Assembly (NCBI GenBank): GCA_910584495.1
Contig: CAJUAR010000061.1
Span: forward strand, 1-18,444
DNA from: an uncultured Muribaculaceae bacterium
Lineage (GTDB): Bacteria; Bacteroidota; Bacteroidia; Bacteroidales; Muribaculaceae
DNA: 18,444 nucleotides
Direction: 5' to 3'
The notes under the pieces were generated by a model. That model saw only the letters and a program-made list of their open reading frames with translations. It was not told the DNA's origin and searched no databases. Positions within the stretch are counted from its first letter, which is position 1, and each line of letters starts with the position of its first letter. Shown here one piece after another: positions 1-8,114 of the stretch. Made by a program: the position numbers and the translations under genes.

Positions 1-15
1 AACCCGTTGCTTTAG

Positions 16-198
16 CAACATAACCTTCAAGTGAAGCTTGCGAAACTTGAATCAAATAAGGATACTCGTTTCAAGCGACTGTTCAAGGCAATGAAAGATG
101 TCGGAGAAATGAAGTTATTGGAGTCCATTTTGACCTATCTTGTCAGCACCACCTACAATGCCGAAAATAATAAGCTTATTTCTTTCTTTCCCGGCTAA
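16..198 (+). pseudogene. C-terminal gene remnant, unknown protein
   Basis: An open frame of about 60 codons runs from just after a TAG at 13-15 to a TAA at 196-198. It reads like real protein, with lysine-rich amphipathic stretches (KLAKLESNKDTRFKRLFKAM, then MKLLESILTYLVSTTYN) and ends in ISFFPG. The only possible starts are a GTG at 31 and internal ATGs, none with convincing upstream context. It is therefore probably the 3' end of a longer gene whose earlier part is cut off by the window edge or broken by the stop at 13-15. I do not recognise the family. The base composition is AT-richer than lepB downstream. It could also be a small intact gene or a chance frame. Confidence 0.3.
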
Positions 199-278
199 TT
201 GGAACCTCGGACGGTGTAGGAACTTAGACTGTTGATGTTAAAAAGTGTGCTTGCGGGGCAAAAGCCATATTTTTTGCT

Positions 279-286
279 TATTTTTG
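279..286 (+). promoter_or_regulatory. Possible -7 element for lepB
   Basis: TATTTTTG at 279-286 matches the Bacteroidetes -7 consensus TAnnTTTG and lies about 38 nt before the ATG chosen for lepB. No good TTTG -33 box is found at the usual 19-21 nt distance; the nearest candidate, CTTG at 250-253, is 25 nt away. This makes it only a candidate. The preceding bases are T-rich. Confidence 0.4.
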
Positions 287-323
287 CAGCAACTAACGCC
301 CTGTGGGCAAGAAAAAACTAACA

Positions 324-1802
324 ATGACTTCAGAGACAAACAAACAGAGCATGGCCGAAGATTTCAAGAGCCGTATTCGTGCCGTCAAAACGACACGCTG
401 GATCCGCTTTGCTGTGGTAATGCTCGTTTTCCTCCTTTGGGTGGTGTGGATGCGCTCGTGGTGGCTCCTCATCTTTGCCCTGCTGCTGTTCGACATCTAT
501 ATTACCGGCTATATACCTTTCACATGGTGGAAGAAGAGCAAATCGCCTGTGACGCGGACCGTCATGAGCTGGGTCGATGCCATTGTCTATGCCCTTGTAC
601 TGGTATATTTTGTCTTTGCTTTCGTAGGGCAGAACTATCAGATTCCCTCGTCGTCGCTCGAAAAGACACTTCTCACCGGCGACTATCTGTGGGTGAACAA
701 AATGGTCTACGGCCCTCGTGTGCCCATGACTCCTGTGCATTTCCCCTTGGTGCACAACAAGATTTTCGGTATTAATTCCTACCTCGACCATCCGTCGAAC
801 GAATACCGTCGCCTCAAGGGCTTGCGAAACATTGAGGAAGGCGATATTGTGGTCTTCAACTTCCCAGCCGGCGACACTGTGGCCGCAAAATATGAAGAGA
901 CACCGATGTACTACGACCTCCTTGTCGACCAGTATGGCTGGAACGAGGTCAATACAAACAAGGCCCAGTTCGGCGAGATTATCTATCGTCCTGTCGACCG
1001 CCGGCAGAACTTTGTCAAACGATGCGTCGGCTTGCCCGGACAGAGGCTGAAAATCAGCAACGACACCATGTATATCGACGGCCAGGCTCGGCCCTTTCCT
1101 GAAAATGTGCAGTATAACTACATATTCACCACTACGCGCCCGCTCACAAGCGATGATTTCTACGACCTTGGCATCACCGAAAGCGATGTCTTTGTCTACG
1201 AACCCATGTCGGCCGCACGGCAGAATCTGCAACCCTTCCTGAGTGCTTCGCAGCCCGGCTCGTATGCCTATATGGCACCGCTCACGCAGCAGATGATTGC
1301 CGACATGAAGGACGCGGGTACAATGTCCGATCTTGTGAAGTTCAGCCGTGTGGCCCCCCTCTTCGGAATGGATCTTACAAGCTTCGTTTTCCCCTTCGGC
1401 GCCAACTCCAACTGGACACTTTCCAACTACGGCGGTGAAAACGGGCTTTATATCCCCAAAAAGGGCGACACCATCAAGCTCGACAAGGCTGCTTGGGACA
1501 CCTATCAACGTTGTATCCGTAACTATGAAGGCCACAAGGCTTTCTACAACAGTGCCGAAGGAAAGGTTTACATCGACGGCAAGGCTGCCGACAGCTATAC
1601 ATTTGCAATGGACTATTACTTTATGATGGGCGACAACCGCGACAACTCTCAGGATTCGCGCTTCTGGGGCTTTGTGCCTGAGGACCATGTTGTTGGCACG
1701 CCGATGATTGTGCTTGCTTCGTTCGACCGCGACCGCGGGCTCTTCGACGGCAAGATTCGCTGGAACCGTATCCTCCGATCGGCAAATCCCGACAAGAAGT
1801 GA
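324..1802 (+). CDS. lepB: Signal peptidase I (S26 family)
   Basis: This membrane-bound signal peptidase cleaves signal peptides from exported proteins at the outer face of the inner membrane. From ATG 324 it has 492 residues. Two hydrophobic segments (about 28-60 and 83-101) come before the catalytic domain. The nucleophile motif IPSSSLEKTL gives Ser111, matching the PSxSM box of LepB. The general base is Lys232 in VKRCVGLPG. The conserved box GDNRDNSQDSR is at 436-446. Between the lysine box and the last box lies an insertion of about 195 residues, which makes the protein much longer than E. coli LepB, as is usual for Bacteroidales. An in-frame GTG at 303 would add seven residues, but ATG 324 sits better after the likely promoter. 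The stop overlaps the next gene (GTGA). Family assignment is certain; the exact start is less so. Confidence 0.95.
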   Translation: MTSETNKQSMAEDFKSRIRAVKTTRWIRFAVVMLVFLLWVVWMRSWWLLIFALLLFDIYITGYIPFTWWKKSKSPVTRTVMSWVDAIVYALVLVYFVFAFVGQNYQIPSSSLEKTLLTGDYLWVNKMVYGPRVPMTPVHFPLVHNKIFGINSYLDHPSNEYRRLKGLRNIEEGDIVVFNFPAGDTVAAKYEETPMYYDLLVDQYGWNEVNTNKAQFGEIIYRPVDRRQNFVKRCVGLPGQRLKISNDTMYIDGQARPFPENVQYNYIFTTTRPLTSDDFYDLGITESDVFVYEPMSAARQNLQPFLSASQPGSYAYMAPLTQQMIADMKDAGTMSDLVKFSRVAPLFGMDLTSFVFPFGANSNWTLSNYGGENGLYIPKKGDTIKLDKAAWDTYQRCIRNYEGHKAFYNSAEGKVYIDGKAADSYTFAMDYYFMMGDNRDNSQDSRFWGFVPEDHVVGTPMIVLASFDRDRGLFDGKIRWNRILRSANPDKK

Positions 1803-2422
1803 GCTGTCCGCTGCTCTGTCATCCCGACAAGGTGGTGCTTCTGCCGCCAGTGCTTTTCCCATGCACCGACTACTACCGCTGCATGGCGAAGTATGGCCGT
1901 GCGGTCATCGACACAAGCATGCGCTACGACAAACGCCGCAAGGAAGTGCACCGCTACGACATTGCCGACACTCGCGGCCGACTGTCGCTGACAGTTCCTG
2001 TCAGCCGCCCTGCCGGTGCTTTCGTCGCCGGAAATCTGTGTTGGAACCAAGTGACAGTGTCTGATCATGGCCGATGGTGGGAGGTGCATCGCATCGCCTT
2101 GGAATCGGCATATGGTCGAACACCGTTTTTCGAATTTTATATCGACCGCTTTGCGCCGCTGTTCAGCCCCGAGCCACGGCCTGTCACCGACATGGTTGTT
2201 GAAGCCGATGTCCTGATACGCGACATTCTCGGCCTGGAAGTGCAAATGCTCGCCGATGTGCCGGAGGGATGTGTTACAGACGATTTCCGGCGGCAGCTGC
2301 CTGTTTTCGACGAACGGCCTTACTGGCAGGTGCGGCAGCAACAGCTCGGATTCGTCTCCGGGCTGTCGGTTCTCGACCTTATTTTCAATCTCGGGCCGGA
2401 AGCCCCGCTGTTTCTATTTTGA
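1799..2422 (+). CDS. WbqC family protein
   Basis: The protein has 207 residues and resembles the WbqC-like family (PF08889), whose members are often linked to surface-polysaccharide or glycolipid synthesis but lack a firm biochemical role. Visible hallmarks are an N-terminal strand VVLLPPVLFPCTDYY, then a hydrophilic region, WWEVHRIALESAYGRTPFFE in the middle (about 93-112), and the C-terminal LSVLDLIFNLGPEA. The first codon is GTG 1799, overlapping the lepB stop as GTGA, so translation is probably coupled to lepB. The next in-frame codons that could start (GTG near residue 12) would remove little. lepB followed by wbqC is a familiar Bacteroidales gene pair. The stop at 2420-2422 lies inside the end of the convergent S41 peptidase gene. 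Confidence 0.85.
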   Translation: MSCPLLCHPDKVVLLPPVLFPCTDYYRCMAKYGRAVIDTSMRYDKRRKEVHRYDIADTRGRLSLTVPVSRPAGAFVAGNLCWNQVTVSDHGRWWEVHRIALESAYGRTPFFEFYIDRFAPLFSPEPRPVTDMVVEADVLIRDILGLEVQMLADVPEGCVTDDFRRQLPVFDERPYWQVRQQQLGFVSGLSVLDLIFNLGPEAPLFLF

Positions 2423-4009
2423 GCCTTTCAGCAGGGCATTGTAGCGTTCGGGGTCGTTGATGAGCCGCAGGGCCTCGTTGAATTCATTGGAGAATTTGGT
2501 GAGGTGGCGGTAATAGGACGCGTTTTCATAGAGGTCGCGGCCCATAAGACCGGTCATAATTGCTTCAATCATAGGCTTGGACCGTTCCCAGTCATCGGGG
2601 CGGAATTCAATGCCATCATCGAGGGCTCGCGACACAAGTCGGTTGAGGAGCTCTTCGGGCATTGTGAAGTTTTGGACAAATGCCTCTTCGTTCGGATATT
2701 TCTGCTTGAGCTGTGCACGGTTTGCATCCACATAGTTCATTACAGTCTTGTTGACGATGCCCTTGGCAATGAGGTCGCGGTAGTAAGTGCTGTATTTGGT
2801 AGTATCAACCGGTACGAATACGTCGGGGATGATGCCTCCGCCGCCATATACGGGACGGTGGTTTTTGAGTGTTTCGTAGCGCAGCGAATCGACACGAGGA
2901 ATGCTGTCGGCATGGAAGAGCTCGGCTGCTTTGTAGCGGTTGTAAAGTTCGAGGTAATATTCCTCGCTGTGGCCTTTCTCATATGGTTTCTGGATGCAGC
3001 GACCGGAGGGGGTATAGTAGCGCGACACAGTGAGACGTATCATAGAACCGTCGGGGAATGGAAATGGTCTCTGCACCAGTCCTTTGCCAAATGTGCGACG
3101 GCCCACAATGAGGCCGCGGTCGTTGTCCTGCACGGCACCGGAAAGAATTTCAGAGGCCGAGGCCGAGTTCTGGTTGGCAATCACCACCAGACGGCCGTCG
3201 AGGAAGTCGCCGGAATGTTCGGTAACATAGCTGTTGTCGGGCATGGCACGACCTTTTGTGCTCACCACGGGAGTGCCGAAGGGCAGAAACTCGCCGGCCA
3301 TTTCGAAAGCAGCCCCGAGCAGGCCGCCGCCATTGTCGCTAAGGTCGAGAATAAGGTTTTGCATGCCTTGTGCTTTTAGCTTGGCTATTGCATCTTTCAG
3401 CTCGCGAGGAGTGTCTTCGGCAAAGCGTGTGATGCGGATGTAGCCCGTGCTTGGGTCGGCCATAAAGGTTTCGTCAATGCTGTAGATAGGAATGTCATCG
3501 CGTGTAACCATGAAGTCGATCATTTCGGGGCCGCGCTTAACACCTAATTTCACCACCGAGCCTTTGGGGCCTCGCAGATATTTCATCACCTTGGTGTTGA
3601 CAAGTTTCTTGCCTGCAATCACGGTGTCGTTGGCACTGACAATGCGGTCGCCGGGCAGAATACCCACCTTTTCTGACGGGCCGCCCGAAACGGTCTGTAT
3701 TACATAGACAGTGTCTTCGAGCATATTGAACTGAATTCCTATGCCGCTGAACTTGCCCTCCATAGGTTCGGTAAATTCTTTGGTCTCCTGCGGAGTGGTA
3801 TAGGCCGAATGAGGGTCGAGGGCCGACAGCATAGCCTTTATGGCTTCGGTGACAAGTGTGTCGTTGTCGACATCTTCCACATAGAATCGGTCGATAACAG
3901 CCTGTGCCGTCCTGAGCTTGACTTCGGGGGTAAATTCGTTTCGTTGTGCCGAAGCTCCGAACGGCAATAATAAAAGGAGAGCGAGCAGAGCAGGAAATAT
4001 TTGTTGCAT
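2414..4009 (-). CDS. S41 family C-terminal processing peptidase with PDZ domain
   Basis: This is a CtpA/Prc-type serine protease of the envelope, 531 residues from ATG 4009. A signal peptide (about 1-21, hydrophobic core LLALLLLLPFG, likely cut after GASA) sends it out of the cytoplasm. A PDZ domain spans about 88-168, with GIGIQF and a GDRIVS turn. The protease core follows: Ser284 in NSASASEIL, Asp295, and Lys309 in TFGKGLVQ. The spacing of 11 and 25 residues matches the Ser/Asp/Lys set of E. coli Prc. Such proteases trim or degrade periplasmic proteins from their C terminus. The frame stays open upstream to 4222, but that part overlaps coaD and lacks the signal peptide logic, so ATG 4009 is chosen. 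It starts 25 nt after coaD and is the last gene of the train. Its end overlaps the convergent WbqC gene by 9 nt. Confidence 0.93.
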   Translation of the reverse strand: MQQIFPALLALLLLLPFGASAQRNEFTPEVKLRTAQAVIDRFYVEDVDNDTLVTEAIKAMLSALDPHSAYTTPQETKEFTEPMEGKFSGIGIQFNMLEDTVYVIQTVSGGPSEKVGILPGDRIVSANDTVIAGKKLVNTKVMKYLRGPKGSVVKLGVKRGPEMIDFMVTRDDIPIYSIDETFMADPSTGYIRITRFAEDTPRELKDAIAKLKAQGMQNLILDLSDNGGGLLGAAFEMAGEFLPFGTPVVSTKGRAMPDNSYVTEHSGDFLDGRLVVIANQNSASASEILSGAVQDNDRGLIVGRRTFGKGLVQRPFPFPDGSMIRLTVSRYYTPSGRCIQKPYEKGHSEEYYLELYNRYKAAELFHADSIPRVDSLRYETLKNHRPVYGGGGIIPDVFVPVDTTKYSTYYRDLIAKGIVNKTVMNYVDANRAQLKQKYPNEEAFVQNFTMPEELLNRLVSRALDDGIEFRPDDWERSKPMIEAIMTGLMGRDLYENASYYRHLTKFSNEFNEALRLINDPERYNALLKGSK

Positions 4010-4034
4010 AGAGATGAAGATGAGAGAGTTCTGA

Positions 4035-4493
4035 TTATTTTGGTAAAAAAGGTTCAACGTTCTCGCCGAAAGCTTCAAGCTCGCGGACAAGCGACGACGA
4101 AACAGCCCCGAGTTCGGGTCTGCAAAATAATATAACGGATTCGATGCCGGAAAGTTGGGCGTTGACTTGGGCCATGTCGCGTTCGTATTCAAAATCTTTG
4201 ACCGACCGCACGCCGCGTACAATGAATTTCGCTCCCCTCTGTCGTGCCAGTTGCACGGTTAGGGTAGAGTAGGCCACGACCTCTATACGGCTTTCGCCGG
4301 CATAGAGGCGGCGTATTGTGTCGGCCGCTGCTTCAGCAGCTGTTTCGTCGCCGGGTTTTGAACGGTTTATTCCCACGGCTACAATGACTTTGTCGAAGAG
4401 CTGCAGTGCGCGCTCCACAATGTCGGCATGCCCTATGGTGAAAGGGCGGAAAGAGCCCGGAAAGAGGGCCACGCGTTCGTTATTCGATTGCAT
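4035..4493 (-). CDS. coaD: Pantetheine-phosphate adenylyltransferase
   Basis: CoaD transfers AMP from ATP to 4'-phosphopantetheine, the next-to-last step of coenzyme A synthesis in the cytoplasm. The protein has 152 residues, close to the usual 155-165. The nucleotide-binding signature is PGSFRPFTIGH (12-22, with T19 and H22 of the TxGH motif). IVRGVRSVKDFEYERD (91-106) matches the conserved RGLRxxxDFEYE block. AVSSSLVREL (130-139) matches ISSSLVRE, which contacts ATP. One oddity is Arg16 where the family normally has Asp (GxFDP). ATG 4493 is chosen because it leads directly into the first strand; the longer frame to 4526 is buried in the upstream gene. It overlaps the topoisomerase gene by 14 nt and is 25 nt from the S41 gene. 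Confidence 0.94.
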   Translation of the reverse strand: MQSNNERVALFPGSFRPFTIGHADIVERALQLFDKVIVAVGINRSKPGDETAAEAAADTIRRLYAGESRIEVVAYSTLTVQLARQRGAKFIVRGVRSVKDFEYERDMAQVNAQLSGIESVILFCRPELGAVSSSLVRELEAFGENVEPFLPK

Positions 4494-6432
4494 ATTCCTG
4501 GTCGATGTGGCTGTCGTCTTCCACAATCAGATTTTTGATAATGAATTCCTGGCGTTCGAGGGTGTTTTTGCCCATGTAGAATTCGAGAACTTCGGCCACG
4601 CCGTCTTCCTTTCGGAGCGACACACGGTCGATTCGCATGTCTTCGCCAATGAATCCTCGGAATTCGTCGGGTGAAATCTCGCCCAGACCTTTGAATCGTG
4701 TTATTTCGGCATTTGCGCCGAATTTTGCAATGGCATCGATGCGTTCTTGGTCGGAATAGCAGTAGATGGTGTCGTCGGGCGTGTCGCCGCTGCGCACACG
4801 CCCCGACCTCTTGGCTGTCTTTTTGTTGCGAACACGGAAGAGAGGTGTCTGCAGCACATAGACGTGTCCTTTCTTGATAAGGTCAGGGAAGAACTGGAGG
4901 AAGAAGGTGAGCATGAGCAGACGGATGTGCATGCCGTCGACATCGGCATCGGTGGCGATAATCACCTTGTTATAGCGAAGATTGTCGATGCCTTCCTCGA
5001 TGTTGAGAGCAGCTTGCAGCAGACTGAATTCTTCGTTGGTATACAGTTCTTTCTGTGTAGCACCGTAGCTGTTGAGGGGTTTGCCCCGTAGTTTGAACAC
5101 GGCCTGGGTCTCGACATTGCGCACTTTTTCGATGGAGCCTCCGGCACTATCGCCCTCGGTGATGAAGATGGACGAGGCTTGTTTCTTGTCCTCATCTCCG
5201 CGTGCGTCATTGAGGTGCACGCGACAGTCGTTGAGCTTGCGGTTGTAGAGGCTCACTTTCTTTGCAGTTTCGCGAGCCTTCTTTGCCACGCCGGCCATTG
5301 CCTTGCGGTCGCGCTCCGAAGCCTGAACTTTCTTGAGGATTACTTCGGCCACATCGAGTTCGCGGTGCAGGTAGTTGTCCAGCTCCTTGCGGATGAAGTC
5401 GCCTATAAATTTTGCAATTGTAACGCCGTCGCGGCTCATCTCGCGCGAGCCAAGACGAGTTTTGGTTTGCGATTCAAACACAGGGTCTTCCACCTTGATT
5501 GCCACAGCGGCGACCATGCCGTTACGAATGTCGGAGTACTCGAAATTACGGTTGAAATAATCCTTGAGAGTGCGGCTCACAGCCTCTTTGAATGCAGTGA
5601 GGTGTGTCCCTCCCTGTGTGGTGTGCTGGCCGTTGACAAAGCTGTAGTATTCTTCTCCGTATTGGTTGACGTGCGTTATGGCCACCTCGATGTCAGTGCC
5701 CTTGAGATGGATGATGGGATAGAGGGGCGTGTCGGTCATGTTGGCATTGAGCAGGTCGAGCAAGCCGTGGCGCGACACGAACGAACGGCCGTTGAATATA
5801 ATTTTCAGGCCGGTATTGAGGTAGGTATAGTTGCGCAGGAGAGGTTCGATAAACTCGTCGCGGAACGAGTAGCCCTTGAAGATGTCGGCCGACGGTGTGA
5901 AGCGGACTAGGGTGCCGTTGGGTTCGTCGGTCGGCTCTATGGGACTTTCTTCCACCAGATGACCCATGCTGAAGTGAGCTTTCTTGCATTGGCCTTCGCG
6001 GAAGGCAGTAATCTCGAAGTCGGTAGACAGGGCATTGACAGCCTTGATGCCCACGCCGTTGAGACCTACCGATTTTTTGAAAGCTGCAGAATCGTACTTT
6101 GCGCCGGTGTTCATCTTGGAGCACACGTCGACAAGTTTGCCCAGGGGAATGCCACGGCCAAAGTCGCGCACACTCACGCTTTCGGCATCGACAGTCACAT
6201 CGATGTGGTTGCCGAAGCCCATCATATATTCGTCGACAGAGTTGTCGAGCACTTCTTTGAGCAGGACATATATGCCGTCGTCGCTCGTAGAGCCGTCGCC
6301 GAGCTTGCCTATATACATGCCCGGGCGTCGCTGTATATGTTCTTCCCACGACAGCGTCTGGATGTCGTTTTCGTTATATTCAGCAGTTCCTAACGGCTGC
6401 TGTTCAAAAATATCGTCGTTTTCCATAGTCAT
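4480..6432 (-). CDS. parE: DNA topoisomerase IV subunit B (GyrB/ParE family)
   Basis: This is the ATPase subunit of a type IIA topoisomerase, 650 residues. The GHKL ATP site shows Glu60 and Asn64 (KEVLDNSVDEY), DFGRGIP (90-96) and GLNGVG (123-128). The TOPRIM domain has EGDSAGG (426-432) and DADVDG (495-500), followed by QTPLFRV and FKGLGE (580-585), which contacts the DNA and the A subunit. The length and the lack of the extra C-terminal GyrB insertion favour ParE over GyrB. No A subunit is present in the window. The ATG at 6432 overlaps the endonuclease stop (ATGA). A second ATG at 6426 lies 9 nt after GGAG (6439-6436) and may be the main start. Topoisomerase IV subunits are normally essential for chromosome decatenation. 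Here the gene is fed by transcription through the restriction-modification pair. Confidence 0.93.
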   Translation of the reverse strand: MTMENDDIFEQQPLGTAEYNENDIQTLSWEEHIQRRPGMYIGKLGDGSTSDDGIYVLLKEVLDNSVDEYMMGFGNHIDVTVDAESVSVRDFGRGIPLGKLVDVCSKMNTGAKYDSAAFKKSVGLNGVGIKAVNALSTDFEITAFREGQCKKAHFSMGHLVEESPIEPTDEPNGTLVRFTPSADIFKGYSFRDEFIEPLLRNYTYLNTGLKIIFNGRSFVSRHGLLDLLNANMTDTPLYPIIHLKGTDIEVAITHVNQYGEEYYSFVNGQHTTQGGTHLTAFKEAVSRTLKDYFNRNFEYSDIRNGMVAAVAIKVEDPVFESQTKTRLGSREMSRDGVTIAKFIGDFIRKELDNYLHRELDVAEVILKKVQASERDRKAMAGVAKKARETAKKVSLYNRKLNDCRVHLNDARGDEDKKQASSIFITEGDSAGGSIEKVRNVETQAVFKLRGKPLNSYGATQKELYTNEEFSLLQAALNIEEGIDNLRYNKVIIATDADVDGMHIRLLMLTFFLQFFPDLIKKGHVYVLQTPLFRVRNKKTAKRSGRVRSGDTPDDTIYCYSDQERIDAIAKFGANAEITRFKGLGEISPDEFRGFIGEDMRIDRVSLRKEDGVAEVLEFYMGKNTLERQEFIIKNLIVEDDSHIDQEYAIE

Positions 6433-8114
6433 CTACTCCAGTTAATTGCCATTTCGTGTATTTTGTCGAGCCACTCCATTTCGTTGCCGACATTCAAGGC
6501 AGCTTCGTGGACTTTGTCAAAAAATTCGCGCACTTTTTCGGGTTCAGGTCTATATGATGAATAACGTGCATTCTCCAACATTTTCCTGAAATAAGGTAAT
6601 GATAAAGGAACTGCTTTGGACACTCCGCCGTAGTATGATATGTTTATGCGATGAAGCGCATAGAAGAAAGCGACCACGGCAGGGTTGATTGTCGGGGCAA
6701 CAAGCAGACAGTAATGCGGCTTGTTTGTCTCTGTTACCAATTTGCCGGTGTGACGCATCACCGATTCGCCTTCGGCTTCAAATTGCCGCTGGCGGTTAGT
6801 CATGGTCACTTCAACAGCCACTCCGAAAGAACCATAATCTGCAATAATATCTGCCGTGTTCGACGGAGCTGTGCTCATTGGCTGACCATAATCGTCAAAC
6901 TTGAGAGATGCCTTTATAGAACCTCCATCGAGCATTGTCATAGCACGCCAAGTGTTCCATTCGAGAAGCAAGGGTGCATCGTAGAGTTGTCGGTCGTGCT
7001 GTATTAGGTCGAATATGTTCTGAACATCATCATAGTTCCGAAACTCTTTAAGTTCAGAGATTTGTGTGTCAATGGCGTTTTTCCGTTGAGTCTCTATGAG
7101 ATGTGAGAGTTCCTTTTTCAGCAATTTGGCATCGCCCTTTTTGTTGATTTCTACTTTCTTTTTCGGCCTTAATATTTCTATGCGCCGTTTCAGATATGCA
7201 ATGTCATCGTTGAGCAATGTCGGTGTGTCGGCATTGCCGAGATAGTTTATATAGCTGTCGACTGTGGCGAAATGAATTGGTTCACGTTCGATGTTCCGCA
7301 GAATATAATCTACTTCTTCCTGTCTGTCTTTAGCTATCGACAAAGAGCGACCGCTGAAAGAAATTACGACAAGGCCAGTGGCCCTTAGATAGCGGAACAA
7401 CGCATCGGTGTAATCTCTGAGATTGCTGAGTTTGGTGTCGATGAATTTTTTCTCACTCTGTTCGGCACTTTCCCGTGTGTGGGTTGCTCCTCGTGCAATT
7501 TCTTCTGCGTATATTTGTTTGACTATTTTTCGCTTTTCCTCAAGTATATATGTTTTGCTTGTCTTGTTAAAGTGAAGAAGTCGGTCCCTGTAATCCTCAA
7601 TCTTGGATACAATGATGTCAAAGTCTGTATAATCTACCAGTTGAAGTCCGAAGAGTTGAATTTCATCGAAACGGAGAGACCCGAAATGGCTTATAAGCCT
7701 CAACATTTCAAGGTATGGCTTAATCCTGTAGACAGTACCTCCTTTGACTAAAGTATGATATGGAGACGGTAACTGAAACTTTAACAATTGGCGCAGCAAT
7801 ACATCAGCAATATCGTGATTGTTGATAAGCTCTTGTCCGGCCGGAGTAATACCAATAGTCTGTTCGAGTCTCACGAAGCCCAAGGCTTTTGGCGCGCGAT
7901 TAATACGGTCGCGAGCTGAAAAATCGGGGTTGTTTAAGCTACCGCCCTCAAAATAATCGCTTGCGGCAAGTTGGCGTGAGAAATCGGTCTGTGTAGTTTT
8001 GTCCCACTTTTTGCCAGTGAATTCATCGGCAAGCAGACGTATCTCCGGCACCATCTTCTCCGGTGAACGTGGCGAAGTTGTGAAAAATAGTGTTTTCCCT
8101 GTCAGTCTTGCCAT
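6429..8114 (-). CDS. AlwI-family type IIS restriction endonuclease
   Basis: The protein has 561 residues and resembles the AlwI/MlyI/BspD6I group (PF09491), enzymes that bind short asymmetric sites and cut a few bases away. The N-terminal signature FFTTSPRSPEKMVPEIRLL and GKKW (about 10-37) is typical. The N-terminal half would be the recognition part and the C-terminal half the PD-(D/E)XK-like nuclease. Candidate active-site residues are Glu385 (LLLEWNTWR), Asp422 (TADII), Glu435 (VEVTMT), Glu448 and His455. The 13, 13 and 7 residue steps agree with what I recall for BspD6I. Its start lies inside the methylase gene (13-nt overlap) and its stop overlaps the topoisomerase start. The gene is clearly more AT-rich than its housekeeping neighbours, which suggests acquisition. 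The frame is intact with no missing key residue, so it is likely active. The recognition site is not proven. Confidence 0.85.
   Translation of the reverse strand: MARLTGKTLFFTTSPRSPEKMVPEIRLLADEFTGKKWDKTTQTDFSRQLAASDYFEGGSLNNPDFSARDRINRAPKALGFVRLEQTIGITPAGQELINNHDIADVLLRQLLKFQLPSPYHTLVKGGTVYRIKPYLEMLRLISHFGSLRFDEIQLFGLQLVDYTDFDIIVSKIEDYRDRLLHFNKTSKTYILEEKRKIVKQIYAEEIARGATHTRESAEQSEKKFIDTKLSNLRDYTDALFRYLRATGLVVISFSGRSLSIAKDRQEEVDYILRNIEREPIHFATVDSYINYLGNADTPTLLNDDIAYLKRRIEILRPKKKVEINKKGDAKLLKKELSHLIETQRKNAIDTQISELKEFRNYDDVQNIFDLIQHDRQLYDAPLLLEWNTWRAMTMLDGGSIKASLKFDDYGQPMSTAPSNTADIIADYGSFGVAVEVTMTNRQRQFEAEGESVMRHTGKLVTETNKPHYCLLVAPTINPAVVAFFYALHRINISYYGGVSKAVPLSLPYFRKMLENARYSSYRPEPEKVREFFDKVHEAALNVGNEMEWLDKIHEMAINWSR

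Noticed and set aside
330..1862. Open frame of 510 codons on the minus strand, opposite lepB
   Set aside because: It mirrors a certain lepB with all catalytic motifs, has no recognisable domain, and its composition is what antisense of a codon-biased gene gives.
4010..4222. Longer N terminus for the S41 peptidase
   Set aside because: It overlaps coaD and would bury the signal peptide that begins at ATG 4009.
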